Origin: Cellulomonas sp. 73-145
GTDB lineage: Bacteria; Actinomycetota; Actinomycetes; Actinomycetales; Cellulomonadaceae
Direction: 5' to 3'
Assembly: GCA_001898185.1 (NCBI GenBank)
Contig: MKTI01000009.1
Span: 248,001-312,000 of the forward strand
Length of the DNA: 64,000 nt
Shown: positions 16,450-25,051 of the stretch, piece by piece
How positions within the stretch are numbered: position 1 is the stretch's first letter
How the letters are laid out: each line of letters opens with the position of its first letter
The notes under the pieces: model-generated
What the model saw: the letters and a program-made list of their open reading frames with translations, nothing else
The model's database searches: none
Told to the model about the DNA's origin: nothing
Made by a program: the position numbers and the translations under genes

Positions 16450-17108
16450 ACCGGGTCGCCCGCGCCGCCGCCGCCCACCGGCTCGCCACCCGGCAGACGG
16501 CGGTGGTGCACCGGCTGGCGGCGCTCCTGCTGGAGTACCCCACGCCCGAGCTGCTCGCGCTGCTGCCGCAGATCGAGGCCGCCGCGCAGGAGCTGCCCGA
16601 CACCGTGGCGGCCCCGGTGCGCCGGCTGGCCGACCACCTCCTGGTCACGCCGCTGTCGCAGCTGCAGGCCGACTACGTCGAGACCTTCGACCTGCGCCGA
16701 CGCTGCAGCCTGTACCTCACCTACTACGCCTACGGAGACACCCGGAAGCGGGGCGTCGCGCTGGTCGAGCTCAAGCAGGCGTACCGGGCGGCCGGGGCCG
16801 AGGTGGACGGCGAGGAGCTGCCGGACCACCTGTGCATCCTGCTGGAGTTCGCAGCGACCACCGACGCGGAGGCGGGCATCGGCCTGCTGCTGGCGCACCG
16901 GGCGGGTCTCGAGCTGCTGCGGCTGGCGCTCGAGGACTCGCGGTCGCCCTACGCGGGGGTGGTGGGCGCCGTGTGCGCCACGCTGCCTCCGCTCGCGGGG
17001 GACGAGCGGGACGCGGTCGCGCGCCTCGCGGCCGAGGGGCCGCCGGGGGAGGAGGTCGGTCTCGAGCCGTTCATGCCGCCGCCGACGCCGATGGGAGCCC
17101 GCCGATGA
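16446..17108 (+). CDS. narJ: nitrate reductase assembly chaperone
   Basis: A 220-aa protein of the TorD/NarJ all-helical chaperone family. The diagnostic stretch YVETFDLRRRCSLYLTYY followed by GDTRKRG is present (residues ~78-105). NarJ binds apo-NarG and holds it until the molybdenum cofactor and FS0 cluster are inserted. It is not part of the final enzyme. The ATG overlaps the narH stop and its own stop overlaps narI (ATGA at 17105), so stoichiometry is set by translational coupling. Confidence 0.95.
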   Translation: MNRVARAAAAHRLATRQTAVVHRLAALLLEYPTPELLALLPQIEAAAQELPDTVAAPVRRLADHLLVTPLSQLQADYVETFDLRRRCSLYLTYYAYGDTRKRGVALVELKQAYRAAGAEVDGEELPDHLCILLEFAATTDAEAGIGLLLAHRAGLELLRLALEDSRSPYAGVVGAVCATLPPLAGDERDAVARLAAEGPPGEEVGLEPFMPPPTPMGARR

Positions 17109-17863
17109 GCACCAAGGACCTGCTGCTGTGGGTGGTGGTCCCGTACGTCTGCCTTGCGGTGTTCGTGCTGGGCCACGTCTGGCGGTACCGGTACGACAAG
17201 TTCGGCTGGACCACCCGCTCGTCGCAGCTCTACGAGTCCCGGCTGCTGCGCTGGGCCAGCCCCCTGTTCCACTTCGGCATCCTGTTCGTCTTCCTCGGGC
17301 ACGTGATGGGTCTCGGCATCCCGGAGTCGTGGACGTCGGCGGTGGGCATCAGCGAGACGGCGTACCACGTGATGGCCGTGGGGATCGGCGGCATCGCGGG
17401 GGTCTGCACGCTGGTCGGGATGGTGCTGCTGATCTACCGCCGGCGCACCGTCGGGCCCGTGTTCAGCGCGACCACCAAGATGGACAAGCTGATGTACGCC
17501 TGGCTCGCCGCGGTGGTCCTGCTGGGGCTGTGGAACACGGCCGCCGGGTCGGCGCTCAAGCTCGGCGGCGAGTACGACTACCGCCTGGGGGTGTCGGTCT
17601 GGTTCCGCGGCATCTTCTACGGACACCTGCACCCGGAGCTGATGGCGCACGCGCCGATCGGCTTCCAGCTGCACGGGCTGCTCGCGTTCGGCCTGTTCGC
17701 GCTGTGGCCGTTCACCCGGCTGGTGCACGTGTTCAGCGCGCCCGTCTGGTACCTGTGGCGGCCGTACGTCGTCTACCGCTCGCGCAGCCCCCGGCTCGGG
17801 GCGGAGCCGCCGCGGCGCGGGTGGGAGCGGGTGGAACGGCCGCGGAGCGGCGCACGCCGCTGA
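17105..17863 (+). CDS. narI: nitrate reductase, cytochrome b gamma subunit
   Basis: 252 aa with five membrane helices. The four haem ligands are recognisable: His56 and His66 (FHFGILFVFLGH) and His190 and His208, spaced 10 and 18 residues apart as in E. coli NarI. It oxidises menaquinol at the outer face and delivers electrons to NarH. Last gene of the operon. The C-terminal ~25 residues are strongly basic and probably cytoplasmic. Confidence 0.96.
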   Translation: MSTKDLLLWVVVPYVCLAVFVLGHVWRYRYDKFGWTTRSSQLYESRLLRWASPLFHFGILFVFLGHVMGLGIPESWTSAVGISETAYHVMAVGIGGIAGVCTLVGMVLLIYRRRTVGPVFSATTKMDKLMYAWLAAVVLLGLWNTAAGSALKLGGEYDYRLGVSVWFRGIFYGHLHPELMAHAPIGFQLHGLLAFGLFALWPFTRLVHVFSAPVWYLWRPYVVYRSRSPRLGAEPPRRGWERVERPRSGARR

Positions 17864-17909
17864 GCGCGGCAGCCGTGCGGCTCGTCGCAGACGGCGGCAG
17901 GATCGGGCG

Positions 17910-18419
17910 ATGCGACTGGTGCTGCTCGCGGACACCCACGTCCCGGCCCGGGCGCGCGACCTGCCGCCCGTCGTGTGGGCAGCGGTCGACGCGGCGGACG
18001 TGGTGGTCCACGCCGGCGACTGGATCTCCGAGGAGCTCTACGCCGCGCTCGCCTCGCGGGCCGCGCAGCTGGTCGGCTCCGCGGGCAACAACGACTCGGC
18101 GGCGCTGACCAGGCTGCTGCCGACGGTCGCGACGGTCGAGCTGGACGGCGTCCGTCTCGGCGTGGTGCACCAGACCGGCCCGGCGACCGGCCGCGAGGCG
18201 CGCTGCGACCGGGACCACCCCGGCCTGGACGTGCTCGTCTTCGGCCACAGCCACATCCCGTGGGACTCGCGCACACCTGCCGGGATGCGGCTGCTCAACC
18301 CCGGCTCACCGACGGACCGGCGGCGTCAGCCGTTCGCGACGTTCATGACGGCCCGGGCGCGTGACGGTGCGCTGCACGACGTGGAGCCGCCAGGACGGGT
18401 CGACCCGTCCTGGCGCTGA
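17910..18419 (+). CDS. YfcE/MJ0936-type metallophosphodiesterase
   Basis: 169 aa, a compact calcineurin-like phosphoesterase. The metal-binding motifs run in order: DTH (residues 8-10), GDW (~36-38), GNND (~58-61), an isolated His, and GHSH (~113-116). Family members hydrolyse small phosphodiesters, and the physiological substrate is usually unknown. AGGAT lies 6 nt before the ATG. It is separated from narI by 46 bp and could be read from the nar promoter, but there is no functional reason to link it to nitrate respiration. Confidence 0.87.
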   Translation: MRLVLLADTHVPARARDLPPVVWAAVDAADVVVHAGDWISEELYAALASRAAQLVGSAGNNDSAALTRLLPTVATVELDGVRLGVVHQTGPATGREARCDRDHPGLDVLVFGHSHIPWDSRTPAGMRLLNPGSPTDRRRQPFATFMTARARDGALHDVEPPGRVDPSWR

Positions 18420-18421
18420 GC

Positions 18422-18438
18422 CGGGCCGGGGTGGCCCG
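18422..18438. terminator. hairpin between convergent genes
   Basis: CGGGCC-ggggt-GGCCCG, 6-bp perfect stem immediately after the phosphodiesterase stop and before the stop of the convergent GGDEF-EAL gene. No U-tract, as is usual in high-GC actinobacteria. Could act in both directions. Confidence 0.5.
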
Positions 18439-18441
18439 CTG

Positions 18442-20742
18442 CTAGGGCGTCGGGCGGCCCGGCGAGGGTACGCGGAGGCTGCGCCCGGCCGGTGGTCCGG
18501 ACGACGCGGTCGTGCGCCCGACGGTGTGCACGCCGTGGCTGCGCAGGTAGTCCTCCACGGCGTGGGCCGGCTGCGCCCGGGCGAACAGGAAACCCTGCAC
18601 GTAGGGGATGTCGAGCTGCTGGAGCGCCACCAGCTGCCCGGCCCGCTCGACACCCTCGGCGACGAGCACGAGCCCCAGGGAGCGGGCGAGCGCCGTGACC
18701 GCCGCCAGCAGGGGTGACGGCTGCGTGTCGACGGAGTTGATCAGGCTGCTGTCGAGCTTGAGCACCGAGACGGGGAACCGCTCCAGGTAGTTCAGGGCGG
18801 AGTAGCCGGTGCCGAAGTCGTCGATCGCCAGCTCCACGCCCGCTGCCGTCAGCTCCTTGAGCGCAGCGGTCAGCTCGGCACCGCCGGGCACCGCGGTCTG
18901 CTCGGTGATCTCGATGGTCAGCTGGCTGGGCAGCAGACCGGCGTTCGCGACGTGGTCGAGCACGTGCGTGACCAGGTCGGAGCGGCTGAGCGAGGCCGCC
19001 GTCATGTTGACGGCGACCCGGATGGACCGGAACGCGGGGTCGGCGTCGCACCAGGTGGCCAGCTGACGCAGCGCCGTGGCGAGAACCAGCTCGTCGAGGT
19101 CCGCGGAGAGGCCCGCGTGCTCAGCGGCGGGGAGGAACTGACCCGGCAGCAGCGGACCTCGGCTGGGGTGCCGCCACCGCACCAGCGCCTCGACGGACCG
19201 CAGGCCGGCGCCGCCGACCGCCACGACCGGCTGGTAGGCGACCCACAGCCCGCCGGACCCCGGGTGGCGCAGTGCGTGGTCCAGCTGACCGGCGAGCTCG
19301 CGCTGCCCGAGCATCTGGTCGCGCAGCTCCCGGCTGTAGACCCGGTAGGTCGCTCGGCCCGCGTCCTTGGCGGCGTACATCGCGATGTCCGCGTCCACCT
19401 GCAGCCGTTCGAGGGTCTGGACGTCGGGGGAGATCACGACACCGACGCTCGCCGACACCCGCAGCGGGAGGCCCTCCAGGACGAAGGGCTCGGCGAACAC
19501 CGAGAGGATTTGGCCGCCGATGCGGTCGGCCTGCGCCGTCGCGTCGGCGTCGGTCCCGACGGCCAGGACGCCGAACTCGTCGCCGCCGAACCGGGCGACC
19601 AGCAGCCCGGCAGGAAGCGTCGCGGTCAGCCGGTCGGCCACCTGGACCAGCAGCGCGTCGCCCACCGTGTGCCCGTAGGTGTCGTTGATCGCCTTGAAGT
19701 CGTCCAGGTCGAGCAGCGCGAGCAGCGCCGTCACACCGTGCGGCAGGTGCGCCGACCGGGCCAGCTCGTTGCGGAACCGCCGGAGGTTGGCCAGGCCGGT
19801 CAGGGCGTCGTGCAGGCTGGCGCGCTCGCTGCGCGCCAGCAGGTCGATCGCGCGGGACATCGCCAGCAGGAAGAGCACGAGGCCTGCAACCGCGGCCAGC
19901 CAGAGGTCCAGGTGCAGCCGGCCAAGCACCGCCCCCAGGCACAGCGCCGGCACGACGGCCCCTGCGGGCAGCAGCAGCATGAGGCCGGGGACACGCGACG
20001 GCGCGACGCCCGCGGAGGGGAGGCCCACCTTGGTCATCGACGGGTGCGCCGCCGCGACGCCCAGCGCCAGGTAGGAGATGTAGGAGAAGCCGTCCCACCG
20101 GGAGCCGGGGTGGTACTGACCGCCGATGGTGGCAAGCCCGACGACCGTGTCGGACGCGACCGCGCAGCACAGGGCACCCACCAGCACCACGAGCGACGTG
20201 CTGCGGCGTGGACGGTGGTCGCGCAGGCGCAGCAGCAGCGCGAACAGCCCGAGGTCGAGGGTCGGCAGCGCCGCCGCGGACGTCACCGCCGCCGTCGTGG
20301 CGCCTGCGTCGACGTACGGCTGGACCAGGAACTGGTAGCCGACGGTGGCGAGCGACACGAGACCGATCGCGCTCTCCAGCCAGGCGAACCGGTCCCGTTC
20401 AGCCGGCACGGGGGGCGTGAAGCCGAGGATCGCCACGCCGACAGCCAGCGAGCCGATGTCGAAGGCGACAGACACGGCCGACGTGATGGCCTGCTCGTGC
20501 ACCTGCACCGCGGAGCCGATCGCGGCCGAGACGAGCGCGAAGGCCAGCAGCAGCCACGCCCGTGGGCGTGCCGGACCGCGCAACCCGACGGACAGGATGA
20601 CGGTCACCGCTGCGGCCAGCGGAGCGACGACCAGCAGCCACAGCCGCACGTGGGCACCGGCCAGGGCGAAGGCGACGACCCCGACGACCGACACACCGGC
20701 GGCCACCACGAACGGAGACGGGGTTCGATGCATCGCCGTCAT
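18442..20742 (-). CDS. membrane GGDEF-EAL cyclic-di-GMP protein
   Basis: About 766 aa: nine or ten hydrophobic helices (first ~310 residues), then GGDEF, then EAL. The cyclase signature FGGDEFGV is intact and DALTGLANLRRF precedes it. There is no RxxD inhibitory site at the usual position before GGDEF. The EAL half keeps EALVRW, the Asn in AVNMTA, the ITE Glu, DDFGTGYS, the LKLD Lys, AEGVE and VQGF, so phosphodiesterase activity is likely and both activities are possible. ATG at 20742 was chosen (GAGG 5 nt before); an in-frame GTG at 20766 has its only ribosome-like sequence touching the codon. The membrane part presumably senses a signal that I cannot identify. Confidence 0.9.
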   Translation of the reverse strand: MTAMHRTPSPFVVAAGVSVVGVVAFALAGAHVRLWLLVVAPLAAAVTVILSVGLRGPARPRAWLLLAFALVSAAIGSAVQVHEQAITSAVSVAFDIGSLAVGVAILGFTPPVPAERDRFAWLESAIGLVSLATVGYQFLVQPYVDAGATTAAVTSAAALPTLDLGLFALLLRLRDHRPRRSTSLVVLVGALCCAVASDTVVGLATIGGQYHPGSRWDGFSYISYLALGVAAAHPSMTKVGLPSAGVAPSRVPGLMLLLPAGAVVPALCLGAVLGRLHLDLWLAAVAGLVLFLLAMSRAIDLLARSERASLHDALTGLANLRRFRNELARSAHLPHGVTALLALLDLDDFKAINDTYGHTVGDALLVQVADRLTATLPAGLLVARFGGDEFGVLAVGTDADATAQADRIGGQILSVFAEPFVLEGLPLRVSASVGVVISPDVQTLERLQVDADIAMYAAKDAGRATYRVYSRELRDQMLGQRELAGQLDHALRHPGSGGLWVAYQPVVAVGGAGLRSVEALVRWRHPSRGPLLPGQFLPAAEHAGLSADLDELVLATALRQLATWCDADPAFRSIRVAVNMTAASLSRSDLVTHVLDHVANAGLLPSQLTIEITEQTAVPGGAELTAALKELTAAGVELAIDDFGTGYSALNYLERFPVSVLKLDSSLINSVDTQPSPLLAAVTALARSLGLVLVAEGVERAGQLVALQQLDIPYVQGFLFARAQPAHAVEDYLRSHGVHTVGRTTASSGPPAGRSLRVPSPGRPTP

Positions 20743-20895
20743 CCAGGCCTCGCGCTCTCTGCCCACTCCGTCGCCCGGCGAGCGCCGTATCGCGCGCGGG
20801 TGGCATCCCCCCTATCGGCCTGCACCGGCGCACCGGAAGGACTCCACCGGGTGGTGCGGCTCACGGGGTGCTGATTCACCCGGTGACCGCCCGCC

Positions 20896-20901
20896 TAGCA
20901 T
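20896..20901 (+). promoter_or_regulatory. -10 box of a leaderless transcript
   Basis: TAGCAT ends 7 nt before the GTG at 20909, so transcription would begin at or next to the start codon. There is no ribosome site, which supports a leaderless mRNA. Confidence 0.6.
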
Positions 20902-20908
20902 CGGTGAG

Positions 20909-21667
20909 GTGACGGACGGGCAGAGGCTGGCGGTGGCCGGTGCCACGGGCCTGGTCGGCTCGCAGGTGGTGGAGCTGGCGCAGGCCGCCGGCCACGAGGT
21001 GGTGCCGCTGAGCCGCGCGACCGGCGTCGACCTCACCGTCCCGGGATCGGTGGGTGGCCGCCTCGAGGGCGTGGACGCGGTGATCGACACGACACGCTCG
21101 CCCGCGATGGACCAGGCCGGGGCCGTCGACTTCTTCACCCGGGTGGCGGCCAACCTCGGCGCCGCGGCGCACGCCGCCGGTGTGCGTCGCACGGTCGTGC
21201 TGTCGATCGTGGGCGTCGACCGGAGCCAGGACTACCCCTGGTACGTCGCCACGCTGGCCCACGAGCGCGCGACCCGTGAGCACGCGCCGGGACCCCGGGT
21301 GCTGCGCGCCACGCAGTTCCACGAGTTCCCCGGGCAGGTGCTGGACCGGGGCCGGCACGGCGACACGGCAGAGGTGATGCAGATGCCGACCCAGCCGGTG
21401 GCGTCGCGGGAGGTCGCGCGGCTCCTCGTCGAGCTCGCGACCGACCGGACGGACGGCGACGTCGAGGTGGCGGGTCCCCGGCGGGAGGACCTCGTGGACC
21501 TGGTCCGCCAGCTGGTCGAGCTGCGCGGCGAGCGGGTGCGGATCGAGCCGGTGCCGGCATCGCCCAGCATGACGGCCGGCTCCGTGCTGCCCGGACCGAA
21601 CGCGCTGGTCAGGGGCGTGGACTGGGAGACGTGGGCGCGCGCGACGGCGGCCTCCGGCCGGCTCTGA
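20909..21667 (+). CDS. NAD(P)-binding NmrA-like / atypical SDR protein
   Basis: 252 aa with an N-terminal Rossmann motif GATGLVGSQVV (residues ~9-19), followed by the NmrA-like pattern. No YxxxK catalytic pair of a classical SDR is apparent, as in NmrA-type atypical SDRs, which may act as redox sensors or quinone reductases. GTG at 20909 was picked because the TAGCAT box ends 7 nt before it; the frame remains open upstream into the neighbouring gene. Convergent with the asparaginase gene. The substrate is unknown. Confidence 0.78.
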   Translation: MTDGQRLAVAGATGLVGSQVVELAQAAGHEVVPLSRATGVDLTVPGSVGGRLEGVDAVIDTTRSPAMDQAGAVDFFTRVAANLGAAAHAAGVRRTVVLSIVGVDRSQDYPWYVATLAHERATREHAPGPRVLRATQFHEFPGQVLDRGRHGDTAEVMQMPTQPVASREVARLLVELATDRTDGDVEVAGPRREDLVDLVRQLVELRGERVRIEPVPASPSMTAGSVLPGPNALVRGVDWETWARATAASGRL

Positions 21668-21679
21668 GCGTCGGCGCCC

Positions 21680-22678
21680 TCAGCCGGCGGCCAGCAGCCG
21701 CCGCACCGAGCTCGGCACCTGCAGGCGCCCGACCGGCACCCCACCGCCGAGCACCGGCGGTACGGGCACGGTGCGGAGCGCGGCCTGGTCGACACCGAGG
21801 CTCTCCAGCACCGCGAGCGCGACCGGCAACCGCGCCCGGTCGGACCCGTCGGCGACCTTGATCGCCACGCCGGTCCCGTTCGGCAGTGCCAGCGCCTCCA
21901 CCCCCTCCGCGCCGTCCTTGGCGACCAGGCCAGGCACGGCACGCATCAGCTGGGTGACGTCCCGACCCTCGCCGCCCACCAGCTCGGGGAACCGACGCAT
22001 CGCCGCGGCCACCCGGCCCTCAGCCGTGCCCTCGGCCGCCGTCGCGAGCCGCGCGTACGCCGTGGCGACGCCACGCAGGCTGACCGCGAACAGCGGGGCG
22101 CCGCAGCCGTCCACGGAGACGCTGGCGGGCTGCTCGCCGGTCAGCTCGGTGACGGTCCGCTCGATCGCCTGCTGCAGCGGGTGGTCGAGCGACAGGTAGT
22201 CGTCGACCGACCAGCCGTTGACCACGCACGTCGCCACCATCGCGGCGTGCTTGCCGGAGCAGTCCTGGCACACCGGCACCGGTCCGTGGCCGGCGCGCAG
22301 CCACTCCTCGCGCTCCGGCTCGCCGAGCGGCAGTGCCGCGACGTTGCGCAGCGCCGTCTCGTCGTGCCCGTGCAGCGCGAGGATCCGACGCACACCGTCC
22401 CGGTGGACCGCGGCCCCCGAGTGGCTCGACGCGCCGAGCGCGAGCAGCTCCTCGGGGAGCTCGAGGCCGCTGCGCAGCATGGCGGCGAGCTGCAGCGGCT
22501 TCAGCGTCGACCTCGGGAAGACGGGCGCGTCGACGGGACCGGCGTCGACCAGGGCGCGGCCCCCGGCGTCCGCGATGCAGAACGAGCCGCGGTGCACGCT
22601 CTCGACGAGCTCGCCGCGGGTGCACTCCACCAGGCCGACGGGTCCGGCGTCCGTCGTGCCGGCCGGGTCGTGGTCCAT
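21680..22678 (-). CDS. L-asparaginase, Rhizobium etli type II-like
   Basis: A 332-aa member of the asparaginase family typified by R. etli AnsA, unrelated in fold to the E. coli enzymes. The conserved blocks are PRSTLKPLQ (residues ~55-63), SSHSG, CQDCSGKHAAM and VDGCGAP. The two cysteines in the last two blocks and the Lys in SGKH correspond to the zinc-binding set of the characterised enzyme. Expected reaction: asparagine to aspartate plus ammonia. ATG at 22678 follows AGGACGG. It overlaps no neighbour and the MmyB-like regulator lies upstream on the same strand. Confidence 0.85.
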   Translation of the reverse strand: MDHDPAGTTDAGPVGLVECTRGELVESVHRGSFCIADAGGRALVDAGPVDAPVFPRSTLKPLQLAAMLRSGLELPEELLALGASSHSGAAVHRDGVRRILALHGHDETALRNVAALPLGEPEREEWLRAGHGPVPVCQDCSGKHAAMVATCVVNGWSVDDYLSLDHPLQQAIERTVTELTGEQPASVSVDGCGAPLFAVSLRGVATAYARLATAAEGTAEGRVAAAMRRFPELVGGEGRDVTQLMRAVPGLVAKDGAEGVEALALPNGTGVAIKVADGSDRARLPVALAVLESLGVDQAALRTVPVPPVLGGGVPVGRLQVPSSVRRLLAAG

Positions 22679-22704
22679 CGTCGTCCGTCCTGTCGGGGGT
22701 GTCG

Positions 22705-23535
22705 TCAGAGGGCCTGCGGACCGGTCGTCGAGAGCAGCGCCAGCGCACCCGCCGCCTCGCTGCCCGGGTCCGCGGTGTACAGCACGACGCGCAGGTCACC
22801 GGCTCCCGGGACGGTCAGCACGTCGCAGTCCACCACGACCTCGCCGACAGACGGGTGCACCACCGTCTTGCGCTCCGAGGCGTGCCGTCCCACCACTCCG
22901 GCGTCCCACAGCTGCGCGAACCGCTCGCTGCGCGCCCGCAGGCCGCTGACCAGGGCGTCCACCGACCGGTCGGCGGGACGGTCGGCCGCAGCCGCCCGCA
23001 GGTCGGCGACCAGCGCCGTCTCGAAGCGGTCGAGGTCGGCGGCCGACCCGTGGCGCACCGCGCTGACCCCCAGCACGAAGTGCCGCCAGAGCAGGTTGCG
23101 CTCCGTCTCGTCGCGGAGCGGGCCGAGCAGCGCCATCCACTCGTCGTTCGCCAGCAGCATCGTCCACGTCGCGTCCCACACGCTCACAGGCGTGCCCGAG
23201 AGCCGGTCGACCAGGCGACGGACCCCGGGCGTGACGTACCGGGACACGGTGCCGGTGCCCGGCGGGCGCAGCCCGGCGGACAGGAAGAGGTGGTCGCGCT
23301 CGGCCGTGCCGAGCCCCAGGGCCCCCGCCAGTGCCTCGACCACTCGCGCGGACGGCGCGGTGGCGCGCCCCTGCTCCAGCTGGGTGAGGTAGTCGACCGA
23401 GATGCCGGCGAGCAGCGCGAGCTCGTCGCGGCGCAGCCCGGGGGTCCGCCGGCGGAACCCGGGCGGCAGACCGACGTCCGCGGGTGCCACGCGTTCCCGC
23501 CACGTGCGCAGGACGGTTCCCAGGTCGGACGGCAT
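22705..23535 (-). CDS. XRE-family regulator with MmyB-like ligand domain
   Basis: 276 aa: an N-terminal HTH_XRE of the type RRTPGLRRDELALLAGIS, then a PAS-like MmyB domain with WDATWTMLLANDEW and the LLWRHFV region. This architecture is abundant in actinobacteria, where the C-terminal domain is thought to bind a fatty-acid-like ligand. Start ATG at 23535. It is divergently transcribed from an SDR gene, and the 90-bp gap contains a GGTAC/GTACC palindrome. That arrangement usually means the regulator represses the neighbouring dehydrogenase. Confidence 0.88.
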   Translation of the reverse strand: MPSDLGTVLRTWRERVAPADVGLPPGFRRRTPGLRRDELALLAGISVDYLTQLEQGRATAPSARVVEALAGALGLGTAERDHLFLSAGLRPPGTGTVSRYVTPGVRRLVDRLSGTPVSVWDATWTMLLANDEWMALLGPLRDETERNLLWRHFVLGVSAVRHGSAADLDRFETALVADLRAAAADRPADRSVDALVSGLRARSERFAQLWDAGVVGRHASERKTVVHPSVGEVVVDCDVLTVPGAGDLRVVLYTADPGSEAAGALALLSTTGPQAL

Positions 23536-23575
23536 GGACCCAGTCTCGCTCCGCCGACCGGCCGCTCCGCACCCT

Positions 23576-23590
23576 GGTACCGCGGGTACC
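23576..23590. promoter_or_regulatory. candidate operator, MmyB regulator / SDR divergent gap
   Basis: GGTAC-cgcgg-GTACC, perfect 5-bp arms in the middle of the 90-bp divergent region. Position is 36 bp before the SDR start and 41 bp before the regulator start, suitable for control of both. Binding by the neighbouring XRE protein is inference. Confidence 0.45.
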
Positions 23591-23625
23591 TGCCGGCGCA
23601 CGGGGGACCGGCACAGGCTGCTCGC

Positions 23626-24309
23626 ATGACCACGACCTTGATCACGGGTGGCAACAAGGGCCTCGGCCGCGAGACCGCCCGCCAGCTCCTCGCCCACGGG
23701 CACGACGTGTGGATCGGCGCCCGGGACGCCGAGCGCGGCCGGCGAGCGGGCGACGAGCTGGGCGCCCGGCTCGTTCAGCTCGACGTGACCGACGACGCCT
23801 CCGTGGCCGCGGCGGTGGCCACGGTCGGCGATCTCGACGTGCTCGTGAACAACGCCGGGGTGTCCGGCGGGCTCGCGGCACCGGCCGACGTGACGGCGGA
23901 CCTGATGCGCACGGTGTTCGACACCAACGTCTTCGGCCTCGTGCGCGTGACGCGGGCCTTCCTGCCGGCGCTGCTGCGGTCCACCGCCGCGACGCTGGTC
24001 AACGTGAGCAGCGGGTTGGGCTCGTTGACGCTGGCCACCGACCCCGGCTCGATCGCGAGCCGGTACCAGCTCGTCGCCTACAGCTCGGCGAAGGCGGCCG
24101 TGAACATGGTGACGGTGCAGTACGCCAAGGCGTTCCCGCAGCTGCGCGTCAACTGCGTCGACCCGGGGTTCACCGCCACCGACTTCAACGGCCACCGCGG
24201 GGTGCAGACGGTGGAGGAGGGCGCTCGGGCGATCGTGCGCGCTGCCCTGCTCGGCCCTGACGGACCGACCGGCACGTTCTTCGACGACTCCGGCACGGTG
24301 CCGTGGTGA
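23626..24309 (+). CDS. short-chain dehydrogenase/reductase
   Basis: 227 aa, classical SDR. Cofactor motif TGGNKGLG (residues 7-14), NNAG (~78-81), catalytic Ser in VNVSSG and YSSAK (Tyr-x3-Lys, ~140-144). The DVTDD pattern follows the cofactor loop. Start ATG at 23626 with a weak ribosome site. Divergent from the MmyB-type regulator. The substrate is unknown; such pairs are often annotated as carbonyl or aldehyde reductases. Confidence 0.87.
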   Translation: MTTTLITGGNKGLGRETARQLLAHGHDVWIGARDAERGRRAGDELGARLVQLDVTDDASVAAAVATVGDLDVLVNNAGVSGGLAAPADVTADLMRTVFDTNVFGLVRVTRAFLPALLRSTAATLVNVSSGLGSLTLATDPGSIASRYQLVAYSSAKAAVNMVTVQYAKAFPQLRVNCVDPGFTATDFNGHRGVQTVEEGARAIVRAALLGPDGPTGTFFDDSGTVPW

Positions 24310-24326
24310 CGTGGCGACGGACGGAC

Positions 24327-24343
24327 CCGGCGGCGGGCGCCGG
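24327..24343. terminator. bidirectional hairpin between convergent genes
   Basis: CCGGCG-gcggg-CGCCGG, perfect 6-bp stem in the 34-bp gap between the convergent SDR and Rv2466c-like genes; no U-tract. Confidence 0.55.
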
Positions 24344-24955
24344 TCAGAGCTGGGGGCCGGCCGTCCGCGTCCGCTTCAGCTCGTAGAAGCCCGGCACGCG
24401 GGTCATCAGCACCAGACCGTCGAACAGGTCCAGCGCGGCCTGGCCGGTCGGCGCGGGCGTCACCACCGGCCCGAAGTACCCGACGCCGTCGACGGCCATC
24501 ACGGGCGTGCCGACGTCGTCCCCGACCAGGTCGATCGCACGCTGGTGGGAGGCGCGCAGCAGGTCGTCCACCTCGGTGGTGCCGCCGACCTCCGCGAGCG
24601 GGGCCGGCAGGCCGACCTCCGCGAGCGACTCGGCGATGATCGCGTCGGTGTCGGTCCGGCCCTGCGGGTGCCGCCGGGTGCCCAGGGCCGTGTACAGCGG
24701 TGCCAGCACCTCGTCCCCGTGGTCCCGCGCGGCGGCGATCGCCACGCGCACCGCGGCCCACGAGTCGTCCATCAGCCGCCGGTAGTCCTCGGGCAGGTCC
24801 CGGCCCTCGTTCAGCACCGACAGGCTCATCACGTGCCAGCGCAGGTCGATGTCGCGGTGCCGGCTCACCTCGGTCACCCACCGGGAGGTCATCCAGGCCC
24901 ACGGGCAGGCGGGGTCGAACCAGAGGTCGACGACAGGGCGCGGCGAGGCGGTCAC
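24344..24955 (-). CDS. DsbA-like thiol oxidoreductase of the Rv2466c type
   Basis: 203 aa, thioredoxin-fold protein with an inserted helical domain. The N-terminus VDLWFDPACPWAWMTSRW matches the mycothiol-dependent nitroreductase/reductase group of actinobacteria. The active site reads Cys17-Pro-Trp-Ala20, so the second cysteine of the CPWC found in M. tuberculosis Rv2466c is Ala. A monothiol mechanism with mycothiol is the likely consequence. The cis-Pro loop VGTPVMAVDG is present. Possible roles are reduction of mycothiolated substrates or 2-hydroxychromene-like chemistry; the first is better supported by lineage. Confidence 0.82.
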   Translation of the reverse strand: MTASPRPVVDLWFDPACPWAWMTSRWVTEVSRHRDIDLRWHVMSLSVLNEGRDLPEDYRRLMDDSWAAVRVAIAAARDHGDEVLAPLYTALGTRRHPQGRTDTDAIIAESLAEVGLPAPLAEVGGTTEVDDLLRASHQRAIDLVGDDVGTPVMAVDGVGYFGPVVTPAPTGQAALDLFDGLVLMTRVPGFYELKRTRTAGPQL

Positions 24956-25051
24956 GGGGCTCCTTCACGGGTGGACGGCAGACGGCAGCAGAAGGCAGAC
25001 GGTCTCCATCATCAGGCCGCCCGGTCCGTGCCGCCTCGCGCTCCGGTGCCG

